Notes: generated from the sequence alone by a model not told the origin. A DNA stretch of 62,640 nt from Streptomyces sp. UNOB3_S3 (GCF_020740895.1 NZ_JAILXP010000002.1:1-62640); one strand, 5' to 3'; counted from the first letter of the stretch, positions 1 to 8,599 are shown. Numbers and translations are program-made.

Positions 1-741
1 ACCCCGTACACCCCCCGCTTCGCGCACCTGCCGCCCCAAGCCCGCGACTTCGCCGCCGCCGAAGCACGCCACGGCCTCGGCGGCGTCCTGGGGCACCTGC
101 ACGGCGTCCGCTACGTCAACCACCCGCTGGCGGTGACGGCCGCCGACTTCAAGCCCGCCCAGCTCCAGGCTGCCGCCCAGCTCGGCCTCGCGGTGCCCGA
201 GACCCTGATCACCAACGACACCGAGGCCGCGGCCAAGTTCGCCGCCGAGCACGGCCCGGTCATCTACAAGACCTTCCGCGGCCTGCCCCAGGATGAGGAC
301 GGGAACGCCGGTGCAATCTGGACCCAGCGCATCGACCCCGCCACCTTCGACGACTCCCTGGCGGTGACCGCGCACCTGTTCCAGGCCGAGATCCCTAAGA
401 CCAGCGACGCACGGGTCACCGTGGTCGGCCGCCGGGTCTTCGCCCAGCAGATCACGGCCCCCGACGGCGCGCTGGATTGGCGCCGAGGCGACTGGAAGAC
501 CCTGGAGCACACCCCCATCGCCGTTCCCACGGTTATTCAGGTTGCGCTGCACGCGTATCTGGGGGCTTTCGGTCTGGTCTTCGGCTGCTTCGACTTCGCT
601 CTCACCGGGGCCGGCGACCGTGCGGAGGACTGGGTGTTCATCGAGTGCAACCCCAACGGGCAGTGGGCGTGGCTGCCCGACGCCGACGCCATCGCGGCGG
701 CGTTCGCCGACATCCTCACCCCCGAAGGAGGCCGGGCATGA
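1..741 (+). CDS. tgmB: ATP-grasp graspetide maturase (C-terminal part; 5' end outside window)
   Basis: The frame is open from base 1, so the gene starts upstream of the window. The visible 246 codons match the C-terminal part of the SAV_5884-type ATP-grasp ribosomal peptide maturases. These enzymes use ATP to activate Asp/Glu side chains of a precursor peptide and form omega-ester or omega-amide macrocycles. Visible family features are VIYKTFRG, FQAEIPK, RVTVVGRRVFAQQI and the metal/ATP-binding end VFIECNPNGQW. The stop codon overlaps the ATG of the methyltransferase gene (ATGA), so the two are translationally coupled. The precursor gene normally lies upstream of tgmB and is therefore not in the window. 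The family call is from motif recognition and order. Confidence 0.85.
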   Translation, partial: TPYTPRFAHLPPQARDFAAAEARHGLGGVLGHLHGVRYVNHPLAVTAADFKPAQLQAAAQLGLAVPETLITNDTEAAAKFAAEHGPVIYKTFRGLPQDEDGNAGAIWTQRIDPATFDDSLAVTAHLFQAEIPKTSDARVTVVGRRVFAQQITAPDGALDWRRGDWKTLEHTPIAVPTVIQVALHAYLGAFGLVFGCFDFALTGAGDRAEDWVFIECNPNGQWAWLPDADAIAAAFADILTPEGGRA

Positions 742-1940
742 CGACGATGCCCACCGACATCGACGCGGACGCCGCGCGGCTGCGCGGCGCGATGGCCAAG
801 GTCCTGACCGAGGACGGCGTGCTCGCCGATCCGGCCTGGCGGCAGGCGGTAGAGACCGTGCCGCGGCACCGCTTCGTGCCCGGCTTCTACCTGCCTGCCG
901 ACACCCGCGACGAGCAGGGGCTGACCGTGTGGGAGCCGGTCACCGCGGAGACCGACTACGGTCGCTGGCTGGCCGCCGCGTACTGCGACACCACGCTGAT
1001 CACCCAGTTCGACGGCGACGAACCCGACTGGAAGAACCCGCAGGCGCGGCGCGGCGGAGCCCCGACCTCCTCCTCCACGCTGCCGTCGCTGGCGGTGCGG
1101 ATGTGGGCCGACGCCGACGTCCACGAAGGGCACGCGGTCCTGGAGGTAGGCACAGGCACTGGCTACTCCACCGCACTGGCCTGCGAACGGCTCGGCTCCT
1201 CCGGCGTCACCAGCATCGAGGTGGACGGCCGTCGGCTGGAGACGGCAGCGAGCGCGCTGCACGGCTGCGGGTACACGCCCGCCCTGGCGGTCGCAGACGG
1301 GTTGTACGGGTACTGGCCGCAGGCGCCCTTCGACCGGATCGTGGCCGCCTGCTCCTTCCGCGCCATCCCGCCCGCCCTCATCGCCCAGATGCGGCCCGGC
1401 GGGAAGATCCTGCTCACCCTCTCCGGCTGGCTCTACGGCTACGTCCGCGTCCTGCTCACCGTGCACGACGACGGCACCGCCGAAGGACCGCTGCTGCCCG
1501 GCACGGTCTCCTTCATGGCCGCGCGTACCCACGCGGCCCCGGCGTTCGGCAACCCGGCCCACTGGGCCGCGGGCCTGCCGGAGACGGGCCGTACGGCCCG
1601 GCATGCCCCGGAGCGGATCACAGCCGCGAGCGAGGAGACGTTCCACGTGCGGTTCCTCGCCCAGTGCGCCGTGCCGGACGCCCAGATGACCACCGTGGGC
1701 GAAGTCGTTCACCTGGTCGACGTGACGACCGGCTCAGCTGCCGCCCTCACCCCGCGCGACGGCCGGTGGGAGGTGCGCGAGGGCGGCCCGGTGCGGCTGT
1801 GGGAACGGATCGAGGCGGTGCTGGACGCCTACGACGAGGCGGGCCGACCGGGGCCGGAGACCTTCACGCTCCACGTGGGCGGCGGCAGGCAGCAGCTGCA
1901 GCACCCACAGCTGCCCGGCCTGCCGTTGCCAAGGCCCTGA
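738..1940 (+). CDS. PIMT-like methyltransferase of ATP-grasp RiPP system
   Basis: This 400-residue protein is related to protein-L-isoaspartate O-methyltransferase. The SAM-binding motif is LEVGTGTGYSTALACERL (about residues 135-152), and the N-terminal VPRHRFVPGFYLP segment is typical of the ATP-grasp-associated methyltransferase family. Homologues in graspetide clusters (for example the fuscimiditide enzyme) methylate an Asp side chain that then collapses to an aspartimide, so the same chemistry is inferred here. The start was chosen at the ATG overlapping the tgmB stop. The C-terminal 150 residues are less conserved and may bind the modified peptide. Confidence 0.85.
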   Translation: MTTMPTDIDADAARLRGAMAKVLTEDGVLADPAWRQAVETVPRHRFVPGFYLPADTRDEQGLTVWEPVTAETDYGRWLAAAYCDTTLITQFDGDEPDWKNPQARRGGAPTSSSTLPSLAVRMWADADVHEGHAVLEVGTGTGYSTALACERLGSSGVTSIEVDGRRLETAASALHGCGYTPALAVADGLYGYWPQAPFDRIVAACSFRAIPPALIAQMRPGGKILLTLSGWLYGYVRVLLTVHDDGTAEGPLLPGTVSFMAARTHAAPAFGNPAHWAAGLPETGRTARHAPERITAASEETFHVRFLAQCAVPDAQMTTVGEVVHLVDVTTGSAAALTPRDGRWEVREGGPVRLWERIEAVLDAYDEAGRPGPETFTLHVGGGRQQLQHPQLPGLPLPRP

Positions 1941-2177
1941 CAGTCGGTCAGGGACCGCAGTCTCCTGGTGCCCGGACGGGGAGCGTGACGGCCTCCGCCC
2001 GGGCACCAGATTGTGGAGTACGGGGCGCGGGCCATAGATCACCGCCCCCGGCAGCCAGAAGCAAGAAGTGACACCGCTGATGATCGGGATACGCAAAATC
2101 ACCAAAGAGCCCGTCCGGCGTACGCGGATCCGGTGTGCTGGGGAGCAGCACACCGGTACTTCTTCTGGGGAGCAGTG

Positions 2178-2963
2178 ATGACCGACATCCGTATGAGCCC
2201 TGACGTACGGGCCGCGCTGGGGCCGGACGGGGTCGCCAAGGCCGGGGCCGTCACCCTCAACAACGCGATCTGCCTCGGCTGCGAGAAGAAGATCCACCCC
2301 AGCGAGCCGGCCAATGTCGTCGTACGGATCGCGGGGCTCGGGCGGGCCACGGGCCGTGTCGCGCACGTACGGTACGCGCACGCCCACTGCCACGCCTCGG
2401 CCGTCGTGGAGATCCCCGACGCCCGCTCCCCCATGCCGCCGGCCGCGGCGGACGACGGCATGGCGATGCGGATGACCGCCGCCGTCGAACACGGCCGCTC
2501 CGTGCTGCCCACCCTCATCGCCGAACCCGAAGCGCCGGTCTACCTCAACACCGGAACCGGAGCGGGCTCCGAGCTCCTGGACGTCCTCGCCTCCCGGGTC
2601 CTTGCCCGCGGATTCTCGCCGGTCGGCCGGATGCGGCAGGCGCCCGCTCACGCGGACCGGTGGCTGGCCACCTACAGCACCCCTGCCGGGCCGGACCGCA
2701 TCGCGCAGCTGACCGTCATGGAGCCCGACGGGACGCTCTTCTACACCGGCACCATCGCTCCCCCGCCGCAATGGACCGCCGGGGTCGAGCAGTACGGCTG
2801 GAGCGTGATCTATGTGGGGAAGATCGGACTCGCCGGGATCCCCGGCAGCGACCAGAAGGCCAAGAACCGCCTCATGCGGGAAGCCGCGGCCGCAGGGCGG
2901 TTCGTCGGTGCACGTATCGCCGTCCACCACCTCGGATCGTCAGCCTCGCGCCCTGCCGGTTGA
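2178..2963 (+). CDS. putative zinc-binding protein, paralogue of next gene
   Basis: This 261-residue protein of unknown function is read from an ATG 6 bases after a GGGGAG ribosome site. Near the N-terminus CLGCEKKI is followed about 45 residues later by AHAHCHAS, a likely zinc-binding C-x2-C/H-C set. The C-terminal half has a second domain with MEPDGTLFYTGTIAPPPQW. The same layout, and the opening MSPDV-x-LGP-x-G, recur in the following gene, so the two are tandem paralogues. No membrane segment or catalytic motif is seen. The position next to the graspetide genes and the tap-like operon does not settle the role. Confidence 0.6.
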   Translation: MTDIRMSPDVRAALGPDGVAKAGAVTLNNAICLGCEKKIHPSEPANVVVRIAGLGRATGRVAHVRYAHAHCHASAVVEIPDARSPMPPAAADDGMAMRMTAAVEHGRSVLPTLIAEPEAPVYLNTGTGAGSELLDVLASRVLARGFSPVGRMRQAPAHADRWLATYSTPAGPDRIAQLTVMEPDGTLFYTGTIAPPPQWTAGVEQYGWSVIYVGKIGLAGIPGSDQKAKNRLMREAAAAGRFVGARIAVHHLGSSASRPAG

Positions 2964-3095
2964 GCCGCCGCCTGGTAAGTCAGCTCGGAGACCCACACGG
3001 GTTTCCCCGCCGGAATTCCCCCGTGTGGGTGACACCCTCGGGAACGCAGGTGCGGGAGGCTGCTTCTGACCGGTCTCACGGCAGGAGCAGCCTGA

Positions 3096-3839
3096 ATGAT
3101 CACCGTCCACATGAGCCCTGACGTCCAGGAAGTGCTGGGCCCGTTCGGGATGGAGCAGGCCCGTCAGGCAGCGCAGGGCGCGGACTGCGCTGCCTGCACG
3201 AAGCGGATCACCGGCAGGGCGAACGTGGTGGTGACGGGAACGAACGGCCCGCAGGTCCGGGTGTGGTTCACCCATCCCGGCTGCATGCGCTCGGCGGTGA
3301 CGGAGCTCAAGACCGGCGCGCCGAAGAACCCCGCGGACGAGATGCGGGTGAGCACCCTGCCACCCAGCGGTTCCGGGCACGGGCTGGCGGTCCTGGCCGC
3401 GGAACTGGTGAGCCCGCAGTTCTTCGCCGACACACCCCAAGCCGAACTCACCGATGTGTTCGCGCCCCACCTCCAGCGCCGTGGCTTCGAGCTCGCCTGC
3501 GACATCGCCAGCCCGCCACCGCTGGTCAAGGAGTGGGGCGCCGTGCTCACCGCAGCGCCGGGCCTGCCGGCCGCGTCCAGCCTCCTGGCGGTCGTGGACC
3601 CGGAGGGCACTGTCTTCTTCACCGGGCCCGTCTTCACCCCCACCCGCTGGCGCCGCACAGCGCTGGAGGCCGGGGAATGCGCGCTCTACTACGGGCCCGC
3701 CGGCCTCGACCCCGCCTCCCGCGACTTCCCCGCCCAGCACCGGCTCCTGGAGACCGCCGCCCGGGACGGACAGCTGCTGGCCGCACGGATCCCCTGCACG
3801 GACGACGCGACCGTCCTGGAAGCCGCTGCCAGGCCGTGA
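3096..3839 (+). CDS. putative zinc-binding protein, tandem paralogue
   Basis: This 247-residue protein shares its plan with the preceding gene: MSPDVQEVLGPFGMEQA at the N-terminus, CAACTKRITGRANVVV as the first Cys pair, FTHPGCMRSAV as the second metal ligand group, then VVDPEGTVFFTGPVFTPTRW in the C-terminal domain. The 132-base gap to the upstream gene holds a short inverted repeat around GGAATTCC rather than a clear promoter. The two copies are strongly diverged in sequence, so the duplication is old. Function is unknown; a zinc-dependent DNA- or protein-binding role is only a guess from the Cys/His pattern. Confidence 0.6.
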   Translation: MITVHMSPDVQEVLGPFGMEQARQAAQGADCAACTKRITGRANVVVTGTNGPQVRVWFTHPGCMRSAVTELKTGAPKNPADEMRVSTLPPSGSGHGLAVLAAELVSPQFFADTPQAELTDVFAPHLQRRGFELACDIASPPPLVKEWGAVLTAAPGLPAASSLLAVVDPEGTVFFTGPVFTPTRWRRTALEAGECALYYGPAGLDPASRDFPAQHRLLETAARDGQLLAARIPCTDDATVLEAAARP

Positions 3840-3895
3840 CGTCCTGCGGGCGGCTTCCAGACGAGTACGGGGGCGTCCGTGATCATCCGCAGCCG

Positions 3896-4468
3896 CTATG
3901 CGGCGAAGCCGACGCTGGTGCAGTACTCGTACTGACCCCACTGCGAGCCCAGGTCGACGATCGTGTCGTCCCAGGCCGCGTCGAGGCCCTGATGGTCACC
4001 GGCCGCCCACGCGCCGACGATCCTGTCCCAGCGACGCACGTTCATCGTCCGGTACTCCACCACCCGCCGCAGCGGCCGCGGCACCTGCGACTGGTCGAGC
4101 GGATGGATCTCCACCCGCGTCCCGCGACCCTCACGGTTCAGGCGCTTGAGGAGGTGCCGGGCGACGTTCTGCCGGCGCACCGCCCGGTAGGCCGCGTCGA
4201 TGCGTTCCAGGTTGGCCTTCGACGGCTGGCGTTTGCCCTCCAGCCACGCCTTCAGCGTCCTGTCAGTGACCGTCAGCCCGGCCTCCTTCGCGGCCGCACG
4301 CGCGTGATCCGTACGGGTGAGGTAGTGCAAGCGTGCTATCAGGCCGCGCCTGGCAGTGACGGGGGTGGCGATGCCGCCCGCGAGCTCGTCGAGCTTGCGC
4401 GCCACCGCGTCGCTGCCCCTGATCCCCTGAGCACCGAACTTCCCGAAATCGAGGTTCTTCTCCGGCAT
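3896..4468 (-). CDS. Tpg-like small HTH protein (candidate terminal protein)
   Basis: This 190-residue basic protein is encoded directly behind the Tap-like gene; its ATG shares one base with that gene's TAA stop. A helix-turn-helix segment lies around residues 68-100 (DRTLKAWLEGKRQPSKANL), followed by an Arg-rich stretch (AVRRQNVARHLLKRL) and a beta-rich tail. Streptomyces terminal proteins (Tpg, about 185 residues) have the same size, the same HTH-then-basic layout and the same position downstream of tap. Sequence identity to archetypal Tpg looks low by eye, so this may be a divergent telomere class or a regulator. The function as replication-priming terminal protein is inferred from context. 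Confidence 0.5.
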   Translation of the reverse strand: MPEKNLDFGKFGAQGIRGSDAVARKLDELAGGIATPVTARRGLIARLHYLTRTDHARAAAKEAGLTVTDRTLKAWLEGKRQPSKANLERIDAAYRAVRRQNVARHLLKRLNREGRGTRVEIHPLDQSQVPRPLRRVVEYRTMNVRRWDRIVGAWAAGDHQGLDAAWDDTIVDLGSQWGQYEYCTSVGFAA

Positions 4469-6027
4469 TACTCCCGCTCCTCCCCCATGGTGTCGTCAGC
4501 GTCGGTTCCAGCGGTGTACGTGTCCTTCACCTTTACCTCGGTAACACCACGACCCTCCGGGAAGACACGGCGCCAGTCACCGATGACATGGAGCTCGTCG
4601 GTACCCATCGCCCGGACGACCGTCAGGCCCTCGTCATGGGCCTTGAGCGCCTTCAGCCACAGGTTGGAGAAGGCTTGCGAACGGATGATGTGCATCCAGT
4701 CCGGACGGTACAGCTCCCGGTTGTAGTTCGACTCCCCCATCGTCGAGACGAACTTGCTGTACATCGCCTTCACATACTCCAGCGTCACCTCGTCACCCTC
4801 GGCGATCGCGGTGTCCCGGGCGTCCTTCAACGCGATGCGGAACTTCTCCAAGAGGTTCTCCGTGGCACCGGAGGTGTAGGACTCATGGACCTCCGGAGGC
4901 GCACACAACCCGTACCTCGGGCCGGACAGGCGCAGCAGGAGGCGCAAGGTCGGCTCGGTCACCCACAGCGGTCCCGGCTCGTCCCGGTTCCCGATCGGGT
5001 TCGGCAGCACATCGTCGTGCTCCCACTCCGGCGGGGTGATCAGGTGGACGCCGGCGCGACGGCGGTCGTGGGGAAGGCCGGTGGAGTGCTCGAGCTGGCC
5101 AAGCGGCAGGTGGGTCTTGAGGGCGCTCAGGTAGGCGCCGTTGATGTCCAGCGCCGTCACCTCATGACGGCCGGGCGGCAACTCGGCCCGGGTCCACTTC
5201 GGGCGGGCCTCCCAGATCTGGTCCGCACCGCGGGAGGTCTGCTTCTTCAGGATGTCGGGAATCCACGGGTGGGCGATCACGTCATAGCGGGCACCCTTAC
5301 GGGTCTCGTCCAGCAAGCGCATCGCGTCCGGGATCGCCCGCTTCAGCAACGCAGCCGTAGCTGCCTCGACGTCACCGTGGTGTTCGGCGAGCGCGGCCTG
5401 CACCGCCTCGCTGATCAAGTCCTTGGGCCCGGACGGCTCCTGGAACGCACGCCGGGCCGGGCCCTTGGCATGATCGGAGGAACGCGGCGTCGTACGCGAT
5501 GTGCGCGCCGCCGGCTTCCCGGCGGAAGCGGCCTTGGGCTGTACGGGCGGCACGGCAGCGTTGGTGTGGCAGTCAGCCGGATCCAGGTGCTGGGCGAACC
5601 CCGCCACCCGGTGCGCGGCCGGACGCCCGCACAGCACACACGGCTCGGGCGTGGCGAGGGCCTCCACTTCATCGCCCTCACCGCCTTGTTCGGGCATCGC
5701 CGGGGAAGCCGGAGGAGCGTCGGTTGTGGCAGGGGTCTGGGCGACGGCCGTTTCGGTAGCAGACGGCGTCACCGGGGCGGTGTCGGTGGTGAACTTGGCG
5801 GCCAGCCCGTCCAGGAGGTACGCGTACTTGGCCCGGACGTCGCCGGCCGGGTCCCGGCCGCTCTCCCACCCGGCGACGGTGCTCGGGCTCACCCCGAGCG
5901 CCCTCGCCACCTGGGCCTTGGACAACCGGGCCCGCTCCCGCAAGTCCTGGCGGACCTGGGGGGCGGGGAGTTCGGCTTCCGGGCCGACGGCGGCGAGCAG
6001 CGAGTCGATCGCGTCGAAGTCGCTCAT
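4468..6027 (-). CDS. Tap-like telomere-associated protein with XRE domain
   Basis: This 519-residue protein starts with an XRE helix-turn-helix (LSKAQVARALGVSPSTVAGW, residues 35-54). A Pro/Ala linker and a possible zinc site (C130-x2-C133, C153-H154) follow. The C-terminal half carries ALDINGAYLSALK (292-304), YSKFVSTMG (423-431), YRPDWMHIIRSQ (440-451) and AMGTDELHVIGD (473-484). These blocks recall the DVNGAY, YRPDW and MGSVDEL blocks of Streptomyces Tap, which binds telomeric 3' overhangs, recruits Tpg and has reported primase/reverse-transcriptase-like activity. They also echo polymerase motifs A, B and C. The ATG was chosen because it overlaps the upstream stop (ATGA); earlier in-frame starts lie inside the preceding gene. 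Confidence 0.65.
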   Translation of the reverse strand: MSDFDAIDSLLAAVGPEAELPAPQVRQDLRERARLSKAQVARALGVSPSTVAGWESGRDPAGDVRAKYAYLLDGLAAKFTTDTAPVTPSATETAVAQTPATTDAPPASPAMPEQGGEGDEVEALATPEPCVLCGRPAAHRVAGFAQHLDPADCHTNAAVPPVQPKAASAGKPAARTSRTTPRSSDHAKGPARRAFQEPSGPKDLISEAVQAALAEHHGDVEAATAALLKRAIPDAMRLLDETRKGARYDVIAHPWIPDILKKQTSRGADQIWEARPKWTRAELPPGRHEVTALDINGAYLSALKTHLPLGQLEHSTGLPHDRRRAGVHLITPPEWEHDDVLPNPIGNRDEPGPLWVTEPTLRLLLRLSGPRYGLCAPPEVHESYTSGATENLLEKFRIALKDARDTAIAEGDEVTLEYVKAMYSKFVSTMGESNYNRELYRPDWMHIIRSQAFSNLWLKALKAHDEGLTVVRAMGTDELHVIGDWRRVFPEGRGVTEVKVKDTYTAGTDADDTMGEERE

Positions 6028-6311
6028 CGGGCCACCCCCTTCTCGGCGGCGTTGGCGCCGCGGCGCCGGGCGGCGGGCAGCGTCTCGCACGCTCGGGTCG
6101 GGCCTGCCAGCAGATCCAGCGCGGCGATCTCGTAGTGCCCGGCCAGGACATCGACGTCACGCAGGGTCCACGAAGTGGCCCCGGTCTGCCGGCGCGAGAC
6201 CTGCGTCTGCGTCAGCCCGAGCACTGCGGCGAGCACCCGCTGCGAGTCCCCCGTCGCCTGCATCAACGCGGCCACCGACAGCCGGAGTGATTCCTCCAGA
6301 CTCAATCCCAT
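6024..6311 (-). CDS. small XRE-family regulator, first gene of tap-like operon
   Basis: This protein of about 95 residues has a helix-turn-helix (DSQRVLAAVLGLTQTQVSRR) in its centre. It is translationally coupled to the tap-like gene by ATGA. It is probably the autoregulator of the three-gene operon. The start is uncertain: the ATG at 6311 follows GATGAGG with only two bases of spacing, and an in-frame ATG at 6347 would add 12 residues but covers the AT-rich palindrome that looks like an operator. The gene is absent from the archetypal tap-tpg operon, which makes this arrangement unusual. Confidence 0.6.
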   Translation of the reverse strand: MGLSLEESLRLSVAALMQATGDSQRVLAAVLGLTQTQVSRRQTGATSWTLRDVDVLAGHYEIAALDLLAGPTRACETLPAARRRGANAAEKGVAR

Positions 6312-6332
6312 GGCCTCATCATACCTGAGGTG

Positions 6333-6347
6333 ATGCAAATTACGCAT
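6333..6347. promoter_or_regulatory. candidate operator/promoter of tap-like operon
   Basis: An ATGC-N7-GCAT inverted repeat sits in an AT-rich island (about 6330-6356) within otherwise GC-rich DNA, immediately upstream of the XRE regulator gene. A repressor site overlapping a promoter is inferred from position and symmetry only. Confidence 0.35.
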
Positions 6348-6446
6348 TTAAATTGGCTAGTGGGACTCATGGATGCGCCTATGACCAAACTTAGAGTCGA
6401 GGGTACGGGCCCCGTTAAGGCATGCATCCCGCTCGGGCCCGGCGGG

Positions 6447-6842
6447 TCAGCGGTCTGAGGTCCGCCCGCCCGCCGGCCGACGGGCCGCACGCCGCGCATC
6501 CCGCTCCGCCTCGCGCGCCTCCTCCACCGCCCGGTCGGCCAGACACCCCGGACACACCAGATCCAGCACCCGGCGCCGCAGAGCCCGGCGCAGCCAGGCC
6601 CCAGGCGGCAGCGGAGCGCCGCGGGCATGACGGCGCACCTCACGCGCACTCGTTCCGAGGACCGTCGTGAGCAGCTGGACGTTGTTGTCGTGCCGGGCCA
6701 GGAGAAACACCACCTGCGCCTGGTGCCCGACGGGGAACCTCACGGCCGTCTCGGCCAGCTGCTCAGGGGTGAGATCGGCGCGGTGGCACTCGCAGCGCGG
6801 CACCTTGTTCTTCCGGACACCGCCCGGTGCATTCGTGTTCAT
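6447..6842 (-). CDS. small Cys-rich basic protein, unknown function
   Basis: This 131-residue protein reads from an ATG at 6842. It has two cysteine pairs, CECH near residue 18 and CPGC near residue 99, and a strongly basic Arg/Ala-rich C-terminus. The central part (QVVFLLARHDNNVQLL) is likely helical. The Cys-x-Cys-His and Cys-x2-Cys pairs could form one zinc site. It ends about 100 bases from the start region of the tap-like operon, on the same strand and upstream of it, so it may precede that operon in transcription. No family was recognised. Confidence 0.45.
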   Translation of the reverse strand: MNTNAPGGVRKNKVPRCECHRADLTPEQLAETAVRFPVGHQAQVVFLLARHDNNVQLLTTVLGTSAREVRRHARGAPLPPGAWLRRALRRRVLDLVCPGCLADRAVEEAREAERDARRAARRPAGGRTSDR

Positions 6843-7043
6843 GGCCCCAGAGCCTGCCAAGGCTGGCCTGTGGATAGAGGCCACCACCCACCGGCGGCTC
6901 GGCCGCATCACCGCTTCGAATGGCGCGTGCTTCGCGACCCTTGGGTGCCTTGCCCGCAAACGCCCCCGGATGGCCTGCGTTCGGGCTATACCGGAACAGA
7001 GCCGACCGCGCTGCCCCCTGCAGTGGAAGAAGCCCACCGCCTC

Positions 7044-7516
7044 ATGACCGACACTGAGAACACCACCTCTGCAACCCGTACCGTCCGTGTGATTACGATC
7101 GTCGCCTTCGGTATCGGCGTCACTTTCACCAGCTTATGGGCCTTCATTTCCGTCTCCCAGCTCATGGGCCTCATCGCCGACCAGGACATCGACGCCCCGC
7201 TGCTTGTGGCCATCGCAGCCGTTGCCGGGCCCACCCTGTTCTCTGGGCCTTCATCGGTCTCGGCTACGGAATGAGCGCGTTCAGCTGGACTGCCGGAATC
7301 GCCAGCACCGACATCCTCGTCAGCCTCACCTACGCGTCCTTCACCGCCTCTTCCAACGGCAACGGCTTCACCTACTGGCTGTTCCTCACTGTGATCGTCG
7401 CCTGCAATCTCGGGACCTTCTGCGTGATTCCCTATGCCCTCGTCCGTGGCACCGTCGAGTGCCCTTGCCCCGTCGCGTACCCGCAGCTGTCGGCCCCCAG
7501 AGAATGCGCGCAGTGA
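7044..7516 (+). pseudogene. membrane protein gene split by a frameshift
   Basis: Two frames together encode a small integral membrane protein. The first (7044-7274) has a hydrophobic segment around ITIVAFGIGVTFTSLWAFI and a second around LLVAIAAVAGPTLF. The second frame (ATG at 7271, overlapping the first stop as ATGA) continues with TDILVSLTYASF and WLFLTVIVACNLGTFCVI. Translation upstream of that ATG in the second frame (LWAFIGLGYG) is also membrane-like, so the simplest reading is one four-helix protein broken by a one-base indel near 7240. Two coupled small proteins are the alternative. No family was recognised. Confidence 0.45.
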
Positions 7517-7821
7517 CCGAAAGCCCTCGCCACTCAGACCCCGGCACAATCGACGAGCGCTGGGGCCTGTTGCGAAAGTGTCGGATGCAACCATTCGTCG
7601 CTTGCGGAGGTTGGCCGTTGCCGGATGTCCACCCGAACGGTGATGGCGATGTCCATGTACAACCGGTTCACACGAGGAAGAATGACCGCCGACATCGGTA
7701 GACGTGCCGTTGCATCGTATGGACGGGAGCTCAACGATCAGCTGGGCAATCAGGTGACGTATGTCGTGGAACCGGGCAGGCCTTCGGTGTCGGGCCAGGT
7801 TCGGAGGCGGTTTACCCAGGT

Positions 7822-8595
7822 GTGGTGGTGACGAATACTGGCACAGCGCCGCTGACTTCAGCGAAGGTCACGGTCACTCTTCCCGCAGGCAGGGGACTGG
7901 GCTGGGGACTGGGCTGGGGAGTCCCGGGTATTCCGGACTATCAGTTGAACGTGCTGGACGTCGGCGAGTTCCGCGGGACGCTGTCGCCCATCGGCAATGC
8001 GCTCACGTTCGAGAACGTCGTCCTGAACCTTGCTCCCGGGGAGTCGCGGGTGATGTGGGTTGCCGTCTCTGCGAGGGCGGGTGAACCTGAAGGCTACACG
8101 GCCTTGACCTTCGATGTTGGCGGGATGCGCTCCTTCTCCGCCCCGATCCACATCAAGACTCCGCAGCTTTCCTCGGAATTCTGGCTCCTGCCCTGGGAGT
8201 CCGAGGTGCTGTTGAGTCGAGGCGGGGCCGTTGGGGAGGTTGGGGTGATCGCCGTGAACGTGACCGGTGAGCTGGTCGGGAAGCAGACGGTCGAGGTCAC
8301 CCTGCCAACGGACACACGGCTGGTCTGGGGGCGGCCGGACCGCTCGGACCATCTGCCGGCTGTGATTACTGACAACTGCACCACTACCTATCCAGGCAGC
8401 CTCTCCGACGACAAACAGACTCTGACTTTTGACAACGTCGAACTGGTGCTTCCCGACCTTGGATCGCAGTCCGCACTGTGGGTTGCCGTCAGAGCGGCAC
8501 GTGATGCCCCGCCGGTGGTCACGTCTCTGATGTTCTACGCCTGCGGCAAGGCTTGGGCGTCCGGCCCTGTACAGGTCGCTCCCGAGGCCGTCTGA
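7822..8595 (+). CDS. DUF11/CARDB-like repeat protein, probably 5'-damaged
   Basis: The 257-codon frame holds two beta-sandwich repeats of the kind found in surface or secreted actinobacterial proteins: VVTNTGTAPLTSAKVTVTLP opens the first, and VIAVNVTGELVGKQTVEVTL with LTFDNVELVLPDLGSQSALW belongs to the second. The frame is open upstream to 7702 and encodes QAFGVGPGSEAVYPGVV, which fits the fold, but there is no start codon there. A different frame supplies an N-terminal stretch from about 7625, so an indel near 7775 is likely. The GTG at 7822 is only the first formal start. No signal peptide is visible. Confidence 0.5.
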   Translation: MVVTNTGTAPLTSAKVTVTLPAGRGLGWGLGWGVPGIPDYQLNVLDVGEFRGTLSPIGNALTFENVVLNLAPGESRVMWVAVSARAGEPEGYTALTFDVGGMRSFSAPIHIKTPQLSSEFWLLPWESEVLLSRGGAVGEVGVIAVNVTGELVGKQTVEVTLPTDTRLVWGRPDRSDHLPAVITDNCTTTYPGSLSDDKQTLTFDNVELVLPDLGSQSALWVAVRAARDAPPVVTSLMFYACGKAWASGPVQVAPEAV

Positions 8596-8599
8596 GACC

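Noticed and set aside
542-2071. A 509-codon plus-strand frame across the graspetide genes
   Set aside because: Arg/Pro-rich translation in the wrong frame of the recognised methyltransferase.
4588-6135. A 515-codon plus-strand frame opposite the tap-like gene
   Set aside because: Val/Gly/Arg-rich shadow of the Tap-like gene; no start site and no motif.
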